From NCBI GenBank assembly GCA_021775195.1, contig JAJFIG010000096.1, positions 1 to 15,623 on the forward strand: a stretch of 15,623 nt of DNA, read 5' to 3'. The DNA comes from Rhodospirillales bacterium (GTDB lineage: Bacteria > Pseudomonadota > Alphaproteobacteria > Rhodospirillales > 2-02-FULL-58-16). Position 1 is the first letter of the stretch. The number at the start of each line of letters is the position of its first letter. The notes below the pieces were generated by a model. That model made no database searches, had not been told where the DNA came from, and saw only the letters and a list, made by a program, of their open reading frames with translations. Both the position numbers and the translations under genes were made by a program. Of this stretch, positions 8,197-14,144 are shown piece after piece.

Positions 8197-8442
8197 TCAC
8201 TTCCTGTCGCCGATGTACCTCCAGCCAAACTCTTGGCATTCAGGGCACGGCTTGCCTCGCTTGTCACCGCTGCCGCCGCAATAGCGACATTCTTCCCATT
8301 GATTTTCTGCGGTGCTCGCGAACACACCATCGCATCTTTTGCCCCCGCGTCTTCCAGAGCATTGCGCGTTAGAGGGTGCTTCGTTGGTGACCTTCCCGCA
8401 CATGGTGCAGACGAAGAGGGGCCGTAATTTCTGCGCCAACAT
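8197..8442 (-). CDS. Small phage zinc-binding protein with paired CxxC motifs
   Basis: A perfect AGGAGG ribosome binding site (minus strand, about 8451-8446) precedes ATG 8442 by 3 bases and TTG 8439 by 6, so translation starts at one of these rather than at the upstream TTG 8463. The product is about 81 residues. An N-terminal CTMCGK pair followed by CSGRRGGKRC, and a C-terminal CRYCGGSGDKRGKPCPEC module resembling a DnaJ-type zinc finger, suggest two zinc sites. It lies 56 bases upstream of the repressor in the same orientation and probably shares its promoter. Small zinc-binding transcription factors exist in PM2, so a regulatory role is plausible but unproven. Confidence 0.6.
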   Translation of the reverse strand: MLAQKLRPLFVCTMCGKVTNEAPSNAQCSGRRGGKRCDGVFASTAENQWEECRYCGGSGDKRGKPCPECQEFGWRYIGDRK

Positions 8443-8480
8443 TTGCCTCCTAAAACGGCCCAACGAATCAAATTAGGCAC

Positions 8481-8549
8481 TGCCGAATTATGACGCTTTG
8501 CATGTTGCATTGACAAGACCAGGTGCAGTGTGCCAATTATGACTTTGCA
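8481..8549. promoter_or_regulatory. Divergent promoter region with two operator-like repeats
   Basis: Two near-identical direct repeats occur. One at 8481-8502 reads TGCCGAATTATGAC then GCTTTGCA. The other at 8531-8549 reads TGCCAATTATGAC then TTTGCA. On the minus strand TTGTCA (8516-8511) and CATAAT (8492-8487) are separated by 18 bases, a good sigma70-type promoter for the zinc protein and repressor. On the plus strand TTGACA (8510-8515) lies 19 bases before AATTAT (8535-8540), a plausible rightward early promoter whose -10 sits inside the second repeat. The layout is that of a lysogeny switch in which a repressor bound at the repeats could control both directions. Confidence 0.5.
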
Positions 8550-8591
8550 CTAGATGCGGTTGCAGCCACAGCATTTGGTGTTTGTCTTCGA

Positions 8592-8643
8592 CGATCCCCT
8601 CTAGGGGTGGGGTAGTGTTCCTTCCCCACCCCGTCCGGGATCG
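8592..8643. repeat. Long two-tier inverted repeat, candidate replication origin
   Basis: An inner perfect 9-bp stem GGGGTGGGG (8604-8612) pairs with CCCCACCCC (8624-8632) around the 11-base loop TAGTGTTCCTT. An outer perfect 7-bp stem CGATCCC (8592-8598) pairs with GGGATCG (8637-8643). No T run follows, so it is not an intrinsic terminator. In an element that encodes a rolling-circle Rep and an SSB, a strong hairpin with an exposed loop upstream of the replication genes is a natural candidate for the nick site or the single-strand origin. Confidence 0.45.
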
Positions 8644-8664
8644 AAGCGGAAAAAGGGGAAAGAC

Positions 8665-8712
8665 ATGGCGAAAAGCCTCAACGTTCTCACCAACAAATTT
8701 CCCAGTAAGTGA
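8665..8712 (+). CDS. Possible 15-residue leader peptide
   Basis: ATG at 8665 follows GGGGAAAGAC and opens a short frame, MAKSLNVLTNKFPSK, ending in TGA. It sits between the large hairpin and the next inverted repeats, ahead of the SSB gene. The ribosome binding site is reasonable but the frame is too short to judge by composition. It may be a leader peptide or chance. Confidence 0.2.
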   Translation: MAKSLNVLTNKFPSK

Positions 8713-8718
8713 GTTTCG

Positions 8719-8870
8719 CCCGATGGGGGTTGGCAGCGCCTATCGGGACTTTGGGAGCGGGTGCCGGCGGCGATCCCGCCGGTTCCCCTTCTCCCGGCCT
8801 GGCTGTGTCTGGCCGAAAGAACCACCCGCTCATAAAGCTCAATGCTGCCCCGCGCGGCGCGTCAGCGCCG
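8719..8870. repeat. Cluster of three further inverted repeats in the non-coding stretch before ssb
   Basis: CCCGAT (8719-8724) pairs with ATCGGG (8742-8747). CCGGCGG (8764-8770) pairs with CCGCCGG (8776-8782) across five bases. CGGCGC (8855-8860) pairs with GCGCCG (8865-8870) across GTCA, and CCACCC (8822-8827) could also pair with GGGTGG (8870-8875) outside it. Together with the 8592-8643 hairpin, about 280 bases without a convincing gene are rich in strong secondary structure. That suits an origin region or a structured early 5' leader. Confidence 0.4.
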
Positions 8871-8901
8871 GGTGGAACCTTTGGGGTATCGGAGGGACAT
8901 C

Positions 8902-9333
8902 ATGAGTTCACTAAATCAGGTCCAGTTGATCGGCAACCTCGGGGCCGATCCGGATATTCGCTACAGCCAGGCCGGCAACAGGATCGCAACGTTTTCCATG
9001 GCGACCACCGAGAAGTGGACCGTCAAGGACACCGGCGAGATCAAGGAAAAGACCGAGTGGCATCGCGTGGTCGTGTTCTCGGAAGGGCTTGCCGGCGTCG
9101 TGGAAAAGTTTGCGGGCAAGGGCTCGCGGGTCTTTGTCCAGGGCCGGTTGCAAACCGAGAAATGGACCGATGATGCCGGCGTCGAACGCTGGTTTACCAA
9201 GGTCGTGTTGTCGGCCTTCGGCGGAAAGCTGGTCTTGCTTGGCGATGCCGGCGGTGGTGGTGGCCGCGAGCCGGAGCCATCGTCGGCGCGCGAGCCCGAG
9301 AACACCGACCTTGACGATGAAATTCCATTCTGA
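8902..9333 (+). CDS. ssb: Single-stranded DNA-binding protein (phage-encoded)
   Basis: The protein has 143 residues from ATG 8902, which has GGAGG six bases upstream; the in-frame ATG at 8842 lies in the hairpin region and is not used. An OB-fold domain covers about residues 1-110, beginning SSLNQVQLIGNLGADPDIR, with the HRVVVF and FVQGRLQTEKW blocks typical of bacterial SSB. A short Gly/Pro/Glu-rich linker leads to the acidic tip DLDDEIPF, the docking peptide for host replication and repair proteins. It is the first sizeable gene of the rightward transcript. It probably protects single-stranded intermediates of rolling-circle replication and recruits host factors. Confidence 0.95.
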   Translation: MSSLNQVQLIGNLGADPDIRYSQAGNRIATFSMATTEKWTVKDTGEIKEKTEWHRVVVFSEGLAGVVEKFAGKGSRVFVQGRLQTEKWTDDAGVERWFTKVVLSAFGGKLVLLGDAGGGGGREPEPSSAREPENTDLDDEIPF

Positions 9334-9350
9334 GGAAAAGGAAAACAGCT

Positions 9351-9473
9351 ATGGCAAAGAAGGCAAAGAAGACAAAGAAGGCCCCGGCCAAGAAGGCCCG
9401 GGCCAGGAAGGCGCCGGCGAAAGAGACGGCCCGCGTCATGTCGGTGCAGGGTCGCCGGCGCGTGGTTCAATGA
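9351..9473 (+). CDS. 40-residue lysine/alanine-rich basic protein, histone-H1-tail-like
   Basis: Starting 17 bases after ssb with a purine-rich leader (AGGAAAAGGAAAACAGCT), this frame encodes MAKKAKKTKKAPAKKARARK and continues to end GRRRVVQ. Lys, Arg and Ala make up most of it. It resembles the basic tails of bacterial histone H1-like proteins and is likely to bind DNA or RNA non-specifically. Its stop TGA overlaps the next ATG (ATGA), implying coupled translation. The function (genome condensation, replication or neutralising packaged DNA) is not known. Confidence 0.6.
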   Translation: MAKKAKKTKKAPAKKARARKAPAKETARVMSVQGRRRVVQ

Positions 9474-9712
9474 AGGCGCCCCGAAATCCGCACGCCTGCG
9501 AAATCGAGGCCGATTTTCTCGGCATCGGTCATGCTATTCCAGTGACCTTTCATTGCCGCGCCGAGGATAAAGACAATATTCGTGTCACCATTACTGCAAA
9601 TATAATGACGCGATCTTTAGTATTCACTAAGGAAGAACTTGCCGAGTTCATGGGAATACTTCAACGCGGCTATATTGCTTGTAGTAATTGGAAGGCCGGC
9701 GCGGTCGAGTAG
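9470..9712 (+). CDS. Unknown 80-residue phage protein
   Basis: From the ATG at 9470, which overlaps the preceding stop, the frame encodes MKAPRNPHACEIEADFLGIG through a beta-strand-rich middle (IPVTFHCRAEDKDNIRVTITANIM) to a helical FTKEELAEFMGILQRGY segment. The same frame stays open far upstream through ssb, but that part is a shadow. It is lower in GC than its neighbours, with ATA, TTA and AGT codons. The composition suggests a small soluble alpha/beta protein. I do not recognise a family. By position, between SSB and Rep, it probably acts in replication. Confidence 0.6.
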   Translation: MKAPRNPHACEIEADFLGIGHAIPVTFHCRAEDKDNIRVTITANIMTRSLVFTKEELAEFMGILQRGYIACSNWKAGAVE

Positions 9713-9730
9713 GCCGGCCCGTCTCTGCCC

Positions 9731-10945
9731 ATGTCAACCGGTGAAAATGTTCCGGTTTCCCCCCCCGATCTAACAGGGGGGGTTCTACGTACACATAGAA
9801 ACCTGCCCAACGTCGAAAAGTCACCGGTTCCAAAGGGTTACGCCAAATTGATAGCCAAGGGCTATGACACGGTCGAAGAGACCCTAAATTTACGCCTCAA
9901 TGGGGAGTTCCTGGATCGCCTGGAAGATGCCAAGGCGCGGGCCAAGGATAGTAACGGTGGCGATGGCGTTGCTCCCGTCGCCATCGGTTCCGGGGACTTC
10001 ACCGAGATCATGCACGTGCGATCCCACGGCGGGCAGGGGGGCGTACGCTACTTCCTCGATAACGATGACTTCTTGATCCGGGTCCGCCCTCAATCGACCT
10101 GGGGCGTGTCCGTCCGCTACAAGTCCGCCGGCCTTTGGGAACACGGCGTCAAGCCGCTCAGCGACCGGATTTTTACGGCACTCCATGCCGAGGGCAAACC
10201 GGGGTGCGACAAGTGGGCGACCGTGAAGCGGGTGGATTTCGCCTGCGACTTTCACGCCCCGGCGTTCTCCCCGGAAATGGTCTGGTCGATCATGGATGCC
10301 CTGGTTTCGAGGATGAAGTTTCACCCGGTCGGGTCCTCTGCCGGCGTCGAAACCATCACAATGGGATCGATGGCCAATCTTCAAATCCAGGTTTACGACA
10401 AGGGCCGGGAAATCCGCGAGGTCTCAGGCAAGGACTGGATGCCGGAATTGTGGGCTCGCGAAGGGTACGACGTACCAAGCGACGGCCAAGATCGCGACGT
10501 GTGGCGGGTCGAAATCCGTTTCTCCAAAAACTTCCTCCGAGATCGCGGGATTAATTATTTCGACCAGGCCGAAGAGAACATGGCCGACCTGGTTGCCGAG
10601 GCCCTTTACTCGAACCGGTTGACCAGGCCCACCGGCGATAGCAACCGCCGGCGGTGGCCGTTGCATCCGCTTTGGACCCTTGCGGCGGATGCGGCAGCAG
10701 GCGATGCCATGCTGCCCATGGGACGCATGTTCACCATGCGCCGTGAAGAGTTGCGCCGGCAATTGTTGGCCCAGGCGGCGGGGACCATGCGGGCGGCTGG
10801 CATCCTCGAAAAGGAGAATTTTGAACAGGGGGACGCGGTGCACCTGGGGCAGCAAATTGAAAGAAAACTCGTCGGACTTTCCGGCGACCGGAAGGCGGTC
10901 GGGGACATCAAGGAGCGTTATCGTTTCATGGATGAACCGAGGTAG
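9731..10945 (+). CDS. Rolling-circle replication initiation protein (Rep_trans-like)
   Basis: This 404-residue protein has the block order of phage and plasmid replication initiation factors of the Rep_trans type. KRVDFACDF (residues 166-174) matches the acidic metal-binding motif. A beta-rich stretch ends in LQIQVYDKGREIR (217-229), where a tyrosine and lysine are conserved in the family. WRVEIRFSKNFLRDRGI (258-274) follows. Such proteins nick one strand at the double-strand origin through a tyrosine-phosphate link and start leading-strand synthesis by host polymerase. The N-terminal 60 residues are variable and include a C-tract/G-tract hairpin at DNA level. The weak start context (ATG 9731, no clear GGAGG) leaves some doubt about the first residues. 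Confidence 0.75.
   Translation: MSTGENVPVSPPDLTGGVLRTHRNLPNVEKSPVPKGYAKLIAKGYDTVEETLNLRLNGEFLDRLEDAKARAKDSNGGDGVAPVAIGSGDFTEIMHVRSHGGQGGVRYFLDNDDFLIRVRPQSTWGVSVRYKSAGLWEHGVKPLSDRIFTALHAEGKPGCDKWATVKRVDFACDFHAPAFSPEMVWSIMDALVSRMKFHPVGSSAGVETITMGSMANLQIQVYDKGREIREVSGKDWMPELWAREGYDVPSDGQDRDVWRVEIRFSKNFLRDRGINYFDQAEENMADLVAEALYSNRLTRPTGDSNRRRWPLHPLWTLAADAAAGDAMLPMGRMFTMRREELRRQLLAQAAGTMRAAGILEKENFEQGDAVHLGQQIERKLVGLSGDRKAVGDIKERYRFMDEPR
9760..9782. repeat. C-tract/G-tract hairpin inside the 5' end of rep
   Basis: A run of at least seven C (9760-9766) and a run of seven G (9776-9782) flank the nine bases GATCTAACA, giving a perfect 7-bp stem. It encodes SPPDLTGGV of the Rep N-terminus. Nick sites sometimes lie within rep genes, so this is a second origin candidate, or it may dampen rep translation. 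Confidence 0.35.
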
Positions 10946-10949
10946 AGCA

Positions 10950-11243
10950 ATGGCGAATGAAAAACCGGTTTTGGGCCAGGCGACATGTGCCGGGTGCGAG
11001 GCCACGGTTGAGGTCCGCGAGGACAAGGCCGGGAAGGCGTACTACTTCTGCGATGGGCGGGCGGATGAACGGGCCTGCGGGACCCGTGTCACCTTCGGCC
11101 ATCGGCCAACCAAACAGTTCAATGCCCGCATGGCAAAGACTAAGACGGAGGAAAAGACCGATGATCAGCCCCGACCTTCCGATACCGGAGAGCAAAACGT
11201 CACCGGACGAACCGACGACGAAGACAAGCTCCATTTCGAGTGA
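10950..11243 (+). CDS. Small zinc-ribbon protein
   Basis: ATG 10950 follows GAGG and lies four bases after the rep stop. The 97-residue product has an N-terminal zinc ribbon with Cys13-x2-Cys16, then Cys34 (YYFCDG) and Cys43 (RACG). The rest is a hydrophilic, charged tail rich in Lys, Thr, Asp and Glu. Zinc ribbons this size in phages commonly mediate DNA or transcription-complex contacts, but nothing here decides the partner. The last 83 bases overlap, in another frame, the proposed start of the following gene. Either the overlap is genuine or the next gene starts later. Confidence 0.6.
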   Translation: MANEKPVLGQATCAGCEATVEVREDKAGKAYYFCDGRADERACGTRVTFGHRPTKQFNARMAKTKTEEKTDDQPRPSDTGEQNVTGRTDDEDKLHFE

Positions 11244-11742
11244 AGCCGGGGAGCCGTTCCCCGACATGCCGCCGGAGCCTGGCGCCGACATCCCCCATGC
11301 GTCCGAAACTGATTCCGTGACGGGCGATGCCGGCGGCGCCGGGGGGTTGATGTCCCGGGATGATTTCTTTGCGTGCCTACGGGCCGTTTTCGGGGCTCCT
11401 AACGCTCTGTTGCTGGCCAAGGGCCATGATCCGCTGTTGTCCCTGCAAATCCACCCTGGCGACGATCACGCCAGGCGGGCGTCTGATTGTCTGTACGACA
11501 CATGTCTAGACGTGCCGTGGTTGCGGTGGCTCCTGTCACCGGATGGCACATGGGCGCAACGGGCGATGATCATTGGCGGCTTCGCCTTCGCCAAATTCCA
11601 GGTTATCCGGGCCGAGATTGATGAACGCAAAAAGCCGGCGCCGGCGTCGGCGAATGATGGCGTGGTCGAGGTCGAGCCCGGCGACCCTGCGGAGCCGGTC
11701 CCCGAAGACCTGGCCACCCTGGAACCGGAAAAAGCGGCATGA
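11161..11742 (+). CDS. Unknown 193-residue phage protein with one hydrophobic helix, next to the packaging ATPase
   Basis: GGAGG (11147-11151) lies nine bases before ATG 11161; ATG 11266, just past the end of the upstream gene, is an alternative. Residues 1-65 are a disordered Pro/Ser/Thr/Glu-rich leader. The core (about 66-160) contains DDFFACLRAVFGAP, WLRWLLSPDG and a hydrophobic segment, RAMIIGGFAFAKFQVI. The tail (about 161-193) is acidic and Pro-rich. Its stop overlaps the ATPase start (ATGA), so the two are translationally coupled and may interact at the packaging vertex. I do not recognise a family. Confidence 0.6.
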   Translation: MISPDLPIPESKTSPDEPTTKTSSISSEAGEPFPDMPPEPGADIPHASETDSVTGDAGGAGGLMSRDDFFACLRAVFGAPNALLLAKGHDPLLSLQIHPGDDHARRASDCLYDTCLDVPWLRWLLSPDGTWAQRAMIIGGFAFAKFQVIRAEIDERKKPAPASANDGVVEVEPGDPAEPVPEDLATLEPEKAA

Positions 11743-12380
11743 CGGACGCGAGCATGACGGCCATCTATGGCCGGCGTGGTACGGGCAAAACGACTAGGGT
11801 CAAAGAGCTGCTAAAAAGCCATCGCCGGGTGATCGCGTTCGATCCGATCGGGGAGTATGTCGGCGACGGTTTCACGGCCTGCGGCTGGGCGGACCTTGGC
11901 AAGAAGATGGGGCGCCATTGGCGTACGGGTTTCAAGTTGTCGTATAGCCCCCAGCGCGGGGCGGCGGCGGAAGCCCTGCACGAGCTTTGCCAGTACCTAT
12001 TTTCCGTACAGGGTGGGTACCGCCCGGGGGCGCCTCAAATCGTGCTCGTGGTCGAGGAAATGTCGCTCAGTTTTCCGGTGACCAGGTTGCCGGCCAACCT
12101 ATGGGGCATGACCGAGATTTGCGAGCGGGGCCGGCACGTAGGGATAGGCGTTATCGGGACTACCCAAAGGCCGGCCACGGTCAATACGATCTTCCGGGGC
12201 AACTGCGAGGATACGTACGTCTTCGCCCTGTCCTGGGCCACCGATGTTGAGGCCGTCTGTTCGATGATCGGGCGCGATCAGCGGCAAAAATTGCAGCTTC
12301 TAAAGCCACATGAATTCCTGCATTGCCAAAATGGCCAGGTCACGCCCGGAAAAAATCGACCGTTACGCAAAAAAAGATGA
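11739..12380 (+). CDS. Genome-packaging ATPase (FtsK/HerA-type P-loop, PM2 P9-like)
   Basis: The 213-residue protein carries Walker A GRRGTGKTT (residues 11-19), Walker B IVLVVEEMS (101-109) ending in two glutamates, and the GRHVGIGVIGTTQRP block (131-145), where the glutamine is the sensor typical of the HerA/FtsK superfamily. Short ATPases of this kind drive DNA translocation into preformed, membrane-lined capsids of double-jelly-roll phages. Zot-like and other HerA relatives share the motifs, so the function rests on its neighbours: the tiny membrane proteins and capsid protein that follow. The start is coupled to the upstream gene. The C-terminus is basic (PLRKKR). Confidence 0.82.
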   Translation: MTDASMTAIYGRRGTGKTTRVKELLKSHRRVIAFDPIGEYVGDGFTACGWADLGKKMGRHWRTGFKLSYSPQRGAAAEALHELCQYLFSVQGGYRPGAPQIVLVVEEMSLSFPVTRLPANLWGMTEICERGRHVGIGVIGTTQRPATVNTIFRGNCEDTYVFALSWATDVEAVCSMIGRDQRQKLQLLKPHEFLHCQNGQVTPGKNRPLRKKR

Positions 12381-12420
12381 ATTTGCAACGTATGTACGTA
12401 GGTATCTAAAGCGATTTGAC

Positions 12421-12433
12421 AGTATTCGATACT
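12421..12433. promoter_or_regulatory. Perfect palindrome related to the phage half of the attachment site
   Basis: AGTAT-TCG-ATACT is a perfect 5-bp inverted repeat in the 107-base gap between the ATPase gene and the capsid operon. Fourteen of fifteen bases, counting the preceding AC, match 7806-7820 in the dif-like junction. TTGACA (12416-12421) abuts it but no good -10 follows. It may be an operator for late genes or a decoy/ancestral att half site. Confidence 0.35.
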
Positions 12434-12487
12434 ACCGCCAGGGTGCCCCCGATCTGAATTACTCAGCGTTCATTCGGGAGTACCACT

Positions 12488-12595
12488 GTGAAACTCAACT
12501 TTAACAGCATCGTTGCAGCGACGATTGCGACCACGCTCGGGTTCCTCGTTCTGGAATTCGTCGTCAAGCCGTCGCTCAACCGGGCGGGAGTGTGA
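12488..12595 (+). CDS. 35-residue single-span membrane protein
   Basis: GTG 12488 is preceded by GGGAG at a good distance. The product, MKLNFNSIVAATIATTLGFL followed by VLEFVVKPSLNRAGV, has one transmembrane helix at about 8-27 and a basic C-terminal end. It lies between the packaging ATPase and the capsid gene, where PRD1- and PM2-type phages encode tiny proteins of the internal membrane or packaging vertex. This is a role by analogy only; there is no recognisable family. Confidence 0.6.
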   Translation: MKLNFNSIVAATIATTLGFLVLEFVVKPSLNRAGV

Positions 12596-12597
12596 CC

Positions 12598-12726
12598 ATG
12601 AAAGCCAATACGATCATCAAAGGCGTGCTGATTTCCGCCGGCGGATTCTTGGTCGCTGCTGCGATCCTGTCGACGTTCCAGGACGTGCCGTTCGTTGACA
12701 AGCTGCGTCAAGCGTTCGACCGCTAG
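12598..12726 (+). CDS. 42-residue single-span membrane protein
   Basis: ATG 12598 lies two bases after the previous stop, with GGGAG about 8 bases upstream. The product starts MKANTIIKGVLISAGGFLVA, has one membrane helix at about 6-26 and a short amphipathic C-terminus (VDKLRQAFDR). It probably belongs to the virion membrane or the packaging vertex, as with its upstream neighbour. It ends 14 bases before the capsid gene. Confidence 0.65.
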   Translation: MKANTIIKGVLISAGGFLVAAAILSTFQDVPFVDKLRQAFDR

Positions 12727-12740
12727 GGGAGGGGGGAAAA

Positions 12741-13556
12741 TTGACTATCAAATCTCCCCTGTCGCAGCCGTCATTCAACGCGGTTGGCGCCGGCCAGACG
12801 GCCACCATCGATCTCGCCCCGGACGGCACGTACCACATGCTTTTGGTGCATTACACCGAGGGCGCGGTTGATGCCATCGACGCGACCATGCGGGCCGCGA
12901 TCACGGCAATTCGCCTCAAGGTGAATGGCAAGGTTCAGCGCACGTTCTCCGCTGCCGAGCTTTTGGACATCAACGCCCTAAAGGGCCAGGTGTTCACCGC
13001 CGGATATCTCCAGATTTTCTTCGCCGAGCCGTGGCGCCGTGCCGCGCAGGGCGAGGACGCCCTCGCCTGGGGCATGGGGGACGTGGACACGTTCCAAATG
13101 GAAATCGACATTGCCGCCGGTCGCGTCAATCCGGCGCTGTCGCTTACCGCCGTCAAGACGCGGGACGCGGCTCCGATGGGGCCGATTGTCAAGTGGCGCC
13201 GGTTCAGCGTTCCGGTGGGTGCCATCGGCATTACGACGCTGACCACGTTGCCGAGGTTCGACAACTATTACGCCATCCATGCGTTTTCGTCCGTGATCGA
13301 TGACGTCGAGGTCAAGAGTGACCAGGACGAGGTGTTCAAGGCAACGCTTGCCGAGGTCGCCCTTCTGGAGGCGACGTATGGACGGTCCCAACAGACCGGC
13401 CTGTTCTCCCTCGATTTCGATTACACAAACCGGGCTTTCGACGTGATCGAGATGCAGAAAAACGGCGTACGCATCAACGATTTCCGCGTCGATTTCAACA
13501 TGTCGGCGGCTACCGCCTTCACGGTCGTAACGGAAACGCTGGGCCTGCGGGACTAG
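12741..13556 (+). CDS. Major capsid protein, P2-type double jelly roll
   Basis: The protein has 271 residues, almost the length of PM2 P2. It starts at TTG 12741 behind a very strong GGGGAGGGGGG ribosome binding site, fitting high expression. It is rich in beta strands throughout. The block FAEPWRR (94-100), followed by EDALAWGMGDVDTFQMEIDI (105-124), matches what I recall of P2-type capsid proteins in proteobacterial prophages. P2 proteins form trimers of two stacked eight-stranded jelly rolls that cover an internal membrane. No signal peptide or membrane segment is present, as expected. The surrounding membrane-protein genes support the assignment. Confidence 0.82.
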   Translation: MTIKSPLSQPSFNAVGAGQTATIDLAPDGTYHMLLVHYTEGAVDAIDATMRAAITAIRLKVNGKVQRTFSAAELLDINALKGQVFTAGYLQIFFAEPWRRAAQGEDALAWGMGDVDTFQMEIDIAAGRVNPALSLTAVKTRDAAPMGPIVKWRRFSVPVGAIGITTLTTLPRFDNYYAIHAFSSVIDDVEVKSDQDEVFKATLAEVALLEATYGRSQQTGLFSLDFDYTNRAFDVIEMQKNGVRINDFRVDFNMSAATAFTVVTETLGLRD

Positions 13557-13565
13557 GGGCGGGCC

Positions 13566-13826
13566 ATGGACAATTTCCTTGGTACGCTTTGGGACGATGC
13601 AAAGGGCGTTTTCTCCGCTGTTATCGACTTCGAAAAGTTCAAGTTTGAACGCGAGCTTGCCAATGATCGGCTCATTTTCGAACGGCAGTTGGCGGCGAGA
13701 CAGGCGCCCGTAAACCCGGCGACGGGCCTTCCCTCGGTCAACAACGGAACGGCGCAAACCAATTTTACGCCGTTCGTGATCGCCGGCGCCGTTGTCCTGG
13801 GGGTCGTTCTCCTCATCAAGTCATAG
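13566..13826 (+). CDS. 86-residue membrane protein with amphipathic N-terminus
   Basis: It starts 9 bases after the capsid gene behind GGGGCGGG. The N-terminal half (FLGTLWDDAKGVFSAVIDFE, then KFKFERELANDRLIFERQLA) is a charged, probably helical stretch. A Pro/Asn/Thr linker leads to a C-terminal transmembrane helix, FVIAGAVVLGVVLLIKS. Proteins of this plan can line the inside of the capsid and anchor to the phage membrane, but I recognise no family. Confidence 0.65.
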   Translation: MDNFLGTLWDDAKGVFSAVIDFEKFKFERELANDRLIFERQLAARQAPVNPATGLPSVNNGTAQTNFTPFVIAGAVVLGVVLLIKS

Positions 13827-13838
13827 CGGGGCGGCGGG

Positions 13839-14144
13839 ATGGCTTTTGATCCCGCCGGTTCCCTCTTCGATTTCGAGGGCGGCGAAGACTTCGACCCCGA
13901 CCAGGGCGGCCTGGCGTCACTATTCGAGGATACGCCCGTGAACCCACTTTCACTGTTGAGCGGCGGAACGTCCTTTCAGGGCGGCGATGCCGGGCCGGCC
14001 ACTTCCGAGGCGACTTCGTCGGCGGAAACCCTCCAGGCATCGCCGTTCAATTTCTCCACCGGCGGGACGCCCGTTGAGCGCACCATAAATTCAATCATGC
14101 CTTTGATCCTGGCGGGAGTGGTCGTGTGGATGGTCTTGAAGTAA
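13839..14144 (+). CDS. 101-residue acidic protein with C-terminal membrane anchor
   Basis: ATG 13839 follows GCGGCGGG. Residues 1-75 are acidic and low in complexity (FDFEGGEDFDPDQGG, then Ser/Thr/Gly-rich). Residues about 84-101 (SIMPLILAGVVVWMVLK) form a single membrane helix at the very end. The anchor would leave the acidic region on one side of the membrane. It sits among virion genes and overlaps the next gene by 19 bases. Likely a minor virion membrane protein; no family is recognised. Confidence 0.6.
   Translation: MAFDPAGSLFDFEGGEDFDPDQGGLASLFEDTPVNPLSLLSGGTSFQGGDAGPATSEATSSAETLQASPFNFSTGGTPVERTINSIMPLILAGVVVWMVLK

Noticed and set aside
8076..8516. 146-codon minus-strand frame overlapping both the zinc protein and repressor start
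   Set aside because: It is a shadow of two better supported genes that have strong ribosome binding sites and clear motifs, and it would run through the divergent promoter.
8481..8549. CRISPR-like direct repeats
   Set aside because: Only two full copies are present, they differ in length (22 and 19 bases), and they overlap promoter elements; there are no cas genes. Operator repeats fit better.
8582..8905. 107-codon plus-strand frame before ssb
   Set aside because: It runs through the strong inverted repeats, is Arg/Pro/Gly/Ser-rich as chance frames are in this DNA, and lacks a ribosome binding site.
9089..9469. Long frame reading through ssb and the Lys-rich gene into the 80-residue gene
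   Set aside because: The upstream portion is an out-of-frame shadow of ssb; only the part from ATG 9470, coupled by ATGA to the previous stop, looks like a real gene.
12310..12504. 64-codon plus-strand frame spanning the gap after the packaging ATPase
   Set aside because: It starts inside the ATPase gene without a ribosome binding site and runs over the start of the 12488 membrane-protein gene, which has a better start signal. No family resemblance was seen, though the gap is otherwise empty of genes.
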